Below, one piece after another: positions 62,272 through 64,000 of a stretch of 64,000 nt of DNA (positions are counted from its first letter, which is position 1; each line of letters starts with the position of its first letter). The notes beneath the pieces were generated by a model. It saw only the letters and a program-made list of their open reading frames with translations. It had not been told where the DNA came from and searched no databases. The DNA is from an uncultured Johnsonella sp. Lineage in GTDB: Bacteria; Bacillota; Clostridia; Lachnospirales; Lachnospiraceae. The translations under genes were made by a program, and so were the position numbers. The stretch covers positions 62,001 to 126,000 of the forward strand of contig CAAFUL010000085.1 of the NCBI GenBank assembly GCA_900766185.1, in the 5' to 3' direction.

Positions 62272-64000
62272 ATGGTAAAAAGAAGTATGAAGACCATGGA
62301 TGGTAATCAAGCGGCTGCTCACGCATCTTATGCTTTTACAGATGTTGCTGCGATCTATCCGATTACGCCTTCATCAAATATGGCAGAGCACACTGATTCG
62401 TGGTCTGCTGAAGGTCGTAAGAATTTATTCGGACAACCTGTTCAAGTTACAGAGATGCAATCAGAGGCAGGTGCTGCAGGTGCGGTACACGGTTCATTGA
62501 CTGCCGGTGCACTTACAACAACATATACGGCATCACAAGGTTTGTTGCTTATGATTCCGAACCTTTACAAAATAGCGGGTGAGCTGCTTCCGGGAGTGTT
62601 TAATGTGTCAGCGAGAACTGTAGCTACACACGCACTCAGTATATTCGGAGATCATTCTGATGTGTATGCCTGCAGACAGACAGGCTGTGCTATGCTTTGT
62701 TCATCATCCGTGCAGGAAGTTATGGACTTGACACCTATATCACACTTATCAGCAATAAGCGGAAGAGTTCCGTTTATCAACTTTTTTGACGGTTTCAGAA
62801 CCTCACATGAGATTCAAAAGATTGAAATGTGGGATTATGAGGACTTAAGGGATCTGGTTGATTTGGATGCTGTAGATGCATTCAGAAAAAGAGCATTGAA
62901 TCCAAACAATCCTGTAGCTAAGGGTTCAGCACAAAACCCGGATATATTCTTCCAGGCAAGAGAAGCCTGCAACAAGTACTATGAAGTGCTTCCTGAAATA
63001 GTACAAGGATATATGGACAAAATCAACGCAAAAATAGGAACCGATTATAAATTATTTAACTATTACGGTGCTGCGGATGCAGAGCATATAATAGTTGCTA
63101 TGGGTTCCGTAAACGACACTATTGAAGAAACTATAGACTACCTTGCAAATAAGGGTGTTAAAGTCGGACTTATAAAGGTAAGACTTTACAGACCGTTTGC
63201 CAAGGAAGCTTTTGTAGCAGCTATACCTGATACTGTTAAGCATATTTCAGTACTTGACAGAACCAAGGAGCCGGGAGCTATAGGAGAGCCTCTTTACCTT
63301 GATGTAATAGCTGCATTAAGAGGAACCAAATTCCAGAATATTAATATAATGAGCGGAAGATACGGTTTAAGCTCTAAGGATACCACTCCCGCACAAATAG
63401 TTGCAGTATATGAAAATACTGAAAAACAAAGATTTACAGTAGGTATCAAGGATGATGTTACACATCTTTCATTAGAGATAGGAAAGCCTCTTATCACAAC
63501 TCCTAAGGGAACTGTAAACTGTAAATTCTGGGGACTTGGAGCTGACGGTACTGTAGGAGCTAATAAAAACTCCATTAAGATCATAGGTGACAATACGGAC
63601 ATGTACGCTCAGGCATACTTTGACTATGACTCAAAGAAATCAGGCGGTATCACCATGTCTCACTTAAGATTCGGACATAAGCCTATCAAGTCTACTTACT
63701 TGATTCGTAAAGCCGACTTTGTAGCCTGCCACAATCCGTCATACATGCATAAGTATAACATGGTTCAGGAACTTGTAGATGGCGGAACCTTCCTTCTCAA
63801 CTGTTCATGGTCAAAAGATGAGATAGCAGATCATCTTCCGGGACAGGTTAAGAAGTATATGGCTGAGCATGACATAAAGTTCTATATAATTGACGGTGTT
63901 AAGATAGGTCTTGCAACCGGAATGGGTGCAACCCGTATCAATACTATATTGCAGTCAGCATTCTTCAAACTTGCCAACATTATACCTGAGGCTGAGGCTA
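62272..64000 (+). CDS. nifJ: Pyruvate:ferredoxin (flavodoxin) oxidoreductase, 3' partial
   Basis: The frame starts at ATG 62272 (TAGGAGGATATT upstream) and remains open to the window edge, giving 576 codons of about 1170-1190. It begins KRSMKTMDGNQAAAHASYAF, then TDVAAIYPITPSSNMAEHTD and TEMQSEAGAAGAVHGSLTAG, the PFOR alpha domain that binds pyruvate. SGRYGLSSKDTTPAQIVAVY and VNCKFWGLGADGTVGANKNS (the gamma domain) follow. It oxidises pyruvate to acetyl-CoA with reduction of ferredoxin, the main fermentative route of strict anaerobes. The 4Fe-4S and TPP domains lie outside. Confidence 0.97.
   Translation, partial: MVKRSMKTMDGNQAAAHASYAFTDVAAIYPITPSSNMAEHTDSWSAEGRKNLFGQPVQVTEMQSEAGAAGAVHGSLTAGALTTTYTASQGLLLMIPNLYKIAGELLPGVFNVSARTVATHALSIFGDHSDVYACRQTGCAMLCSSSVQEVMDLTPISHLSAISGRVPFINFFDGFRTSHEIQKIEMWDYEDLRDLVDLDAVDAFRKRALNPNNPVAKGSAQNPDIFFQAREACNKYYEVLPEIVQGYMDKINAKIGTDYKLFNYYGAADAEHIIVAMGSVNDTIEETIDYLANKGVKVGLIKVRLYRPFAKEAFVAAIPDTVKHISVLDRTKEPGAIGEPLYLDVIAALRGTKFQNINIMSGRYGLSSKDTTPAQIVAVYENTEKQRFTVGIKDDVTHLSLEIGKPLITTPKGTVNCKFWGLGADGTVGANKNSIKIIGDNTDMYAQAYFDYDSKKSGGITMSHLRFGHKPIKSTYLIRKADFVACHNPSYMHKYNMVQELVDGGTFLLNCSWSKDEIADHLPGQVKKYMAEHDIKFYIIDGVKIGLATGMGATRINTILQSAFFKLANIIPEAEA

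Overview
The window is low-GC Firmicute DNA and most probably comes from a Lachnospiraceae species (Clostridia). The evidence is AT-rich coding, strong GGAGG-type ribosome sites, a firmicute type VII secretion (T7SSb) locus, a sufCBDSU operon, a ylxM-ffh-rpsP-khpA-rimM-trmD block, and a DUF6465-type Lys/Ala-rich protein seen mainly in Lachnospiraceae. A genus such as Lachnoanaerobaculum is possible but cannot be shown here. No rRNA, tRNA or CRISPR array was recognised.

Layout. (1) 1-11.9 kb: a T7SSb operon, esaA (5' cut), a small unknown, two ESAT-6-sized helical proteins, a lipoprotein, a 524-aa lipase-like protein, then essA, esaB, essB and essC. The lipase carries its catalytic domain first and a helical tail last. 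With two small helical proteins and a lipoprotein next to it, it resembles the reverse-architecture lipase effector module (TslA type) of Staphylococcus. (2) 12-17.8 kb: an accessory stretch with a CopZ-like metallochaperone, decayed genes (an XRE regulator, a small hydrophobic protein, a truncated VOC protein), a TfoX-N protein, an AraC/GyrI regulator, a WYL regulator, a second GyrI-like protein and a ClbS/DfsB protein. (3) 17.8-38.4 kb: housekeeping genes: a thioesterase, secG, rnr, smpB, ylxM-ffh, rpsP-khpA, rimM-trmD, sufCBDSU, DUF6465, secA, prfB (with a +1 programmed frameshift), an ACT protein with hom, hit and a rhomboid protease. (4) 38.5-42.6 kb: murG, mtnN and pgi; mtnN is bracketed by two related palindromic repeat elements. 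(5) 42.7-50 kb: a coiled-coil membrane protein, a DUF5711-like protein, a ROK glucokinase, tadA and a two-component system. (6) 50-59.8 kb: an IS200/IS605-type tnpB 3'-end remnant, a 3D-domain secreted protein, then a full autoinducer-2 (Lsr) uptake locus: cupin-lsrK-lsrR facing lsrA-lsrC-lsrD-lsrB-lsrF. No LsrG is present; the cupin next to lsrK is the obvious candidate substitute. (7) 60-64 kb: a VanW-domain protein and the 5' part of pyruvate:ferredoxin oxidoreductase.

The two strongest leads are the effector/immunity-like module embedded between esaA and essA, and the Gram-positive Lsr system with a cupin in place of LsrG and an altered residue in the LsrB ligand pocket. Further leads are the paired repeats around mtnN and the orphan tnpB/omega-RNA-like end at 50.1 kb.
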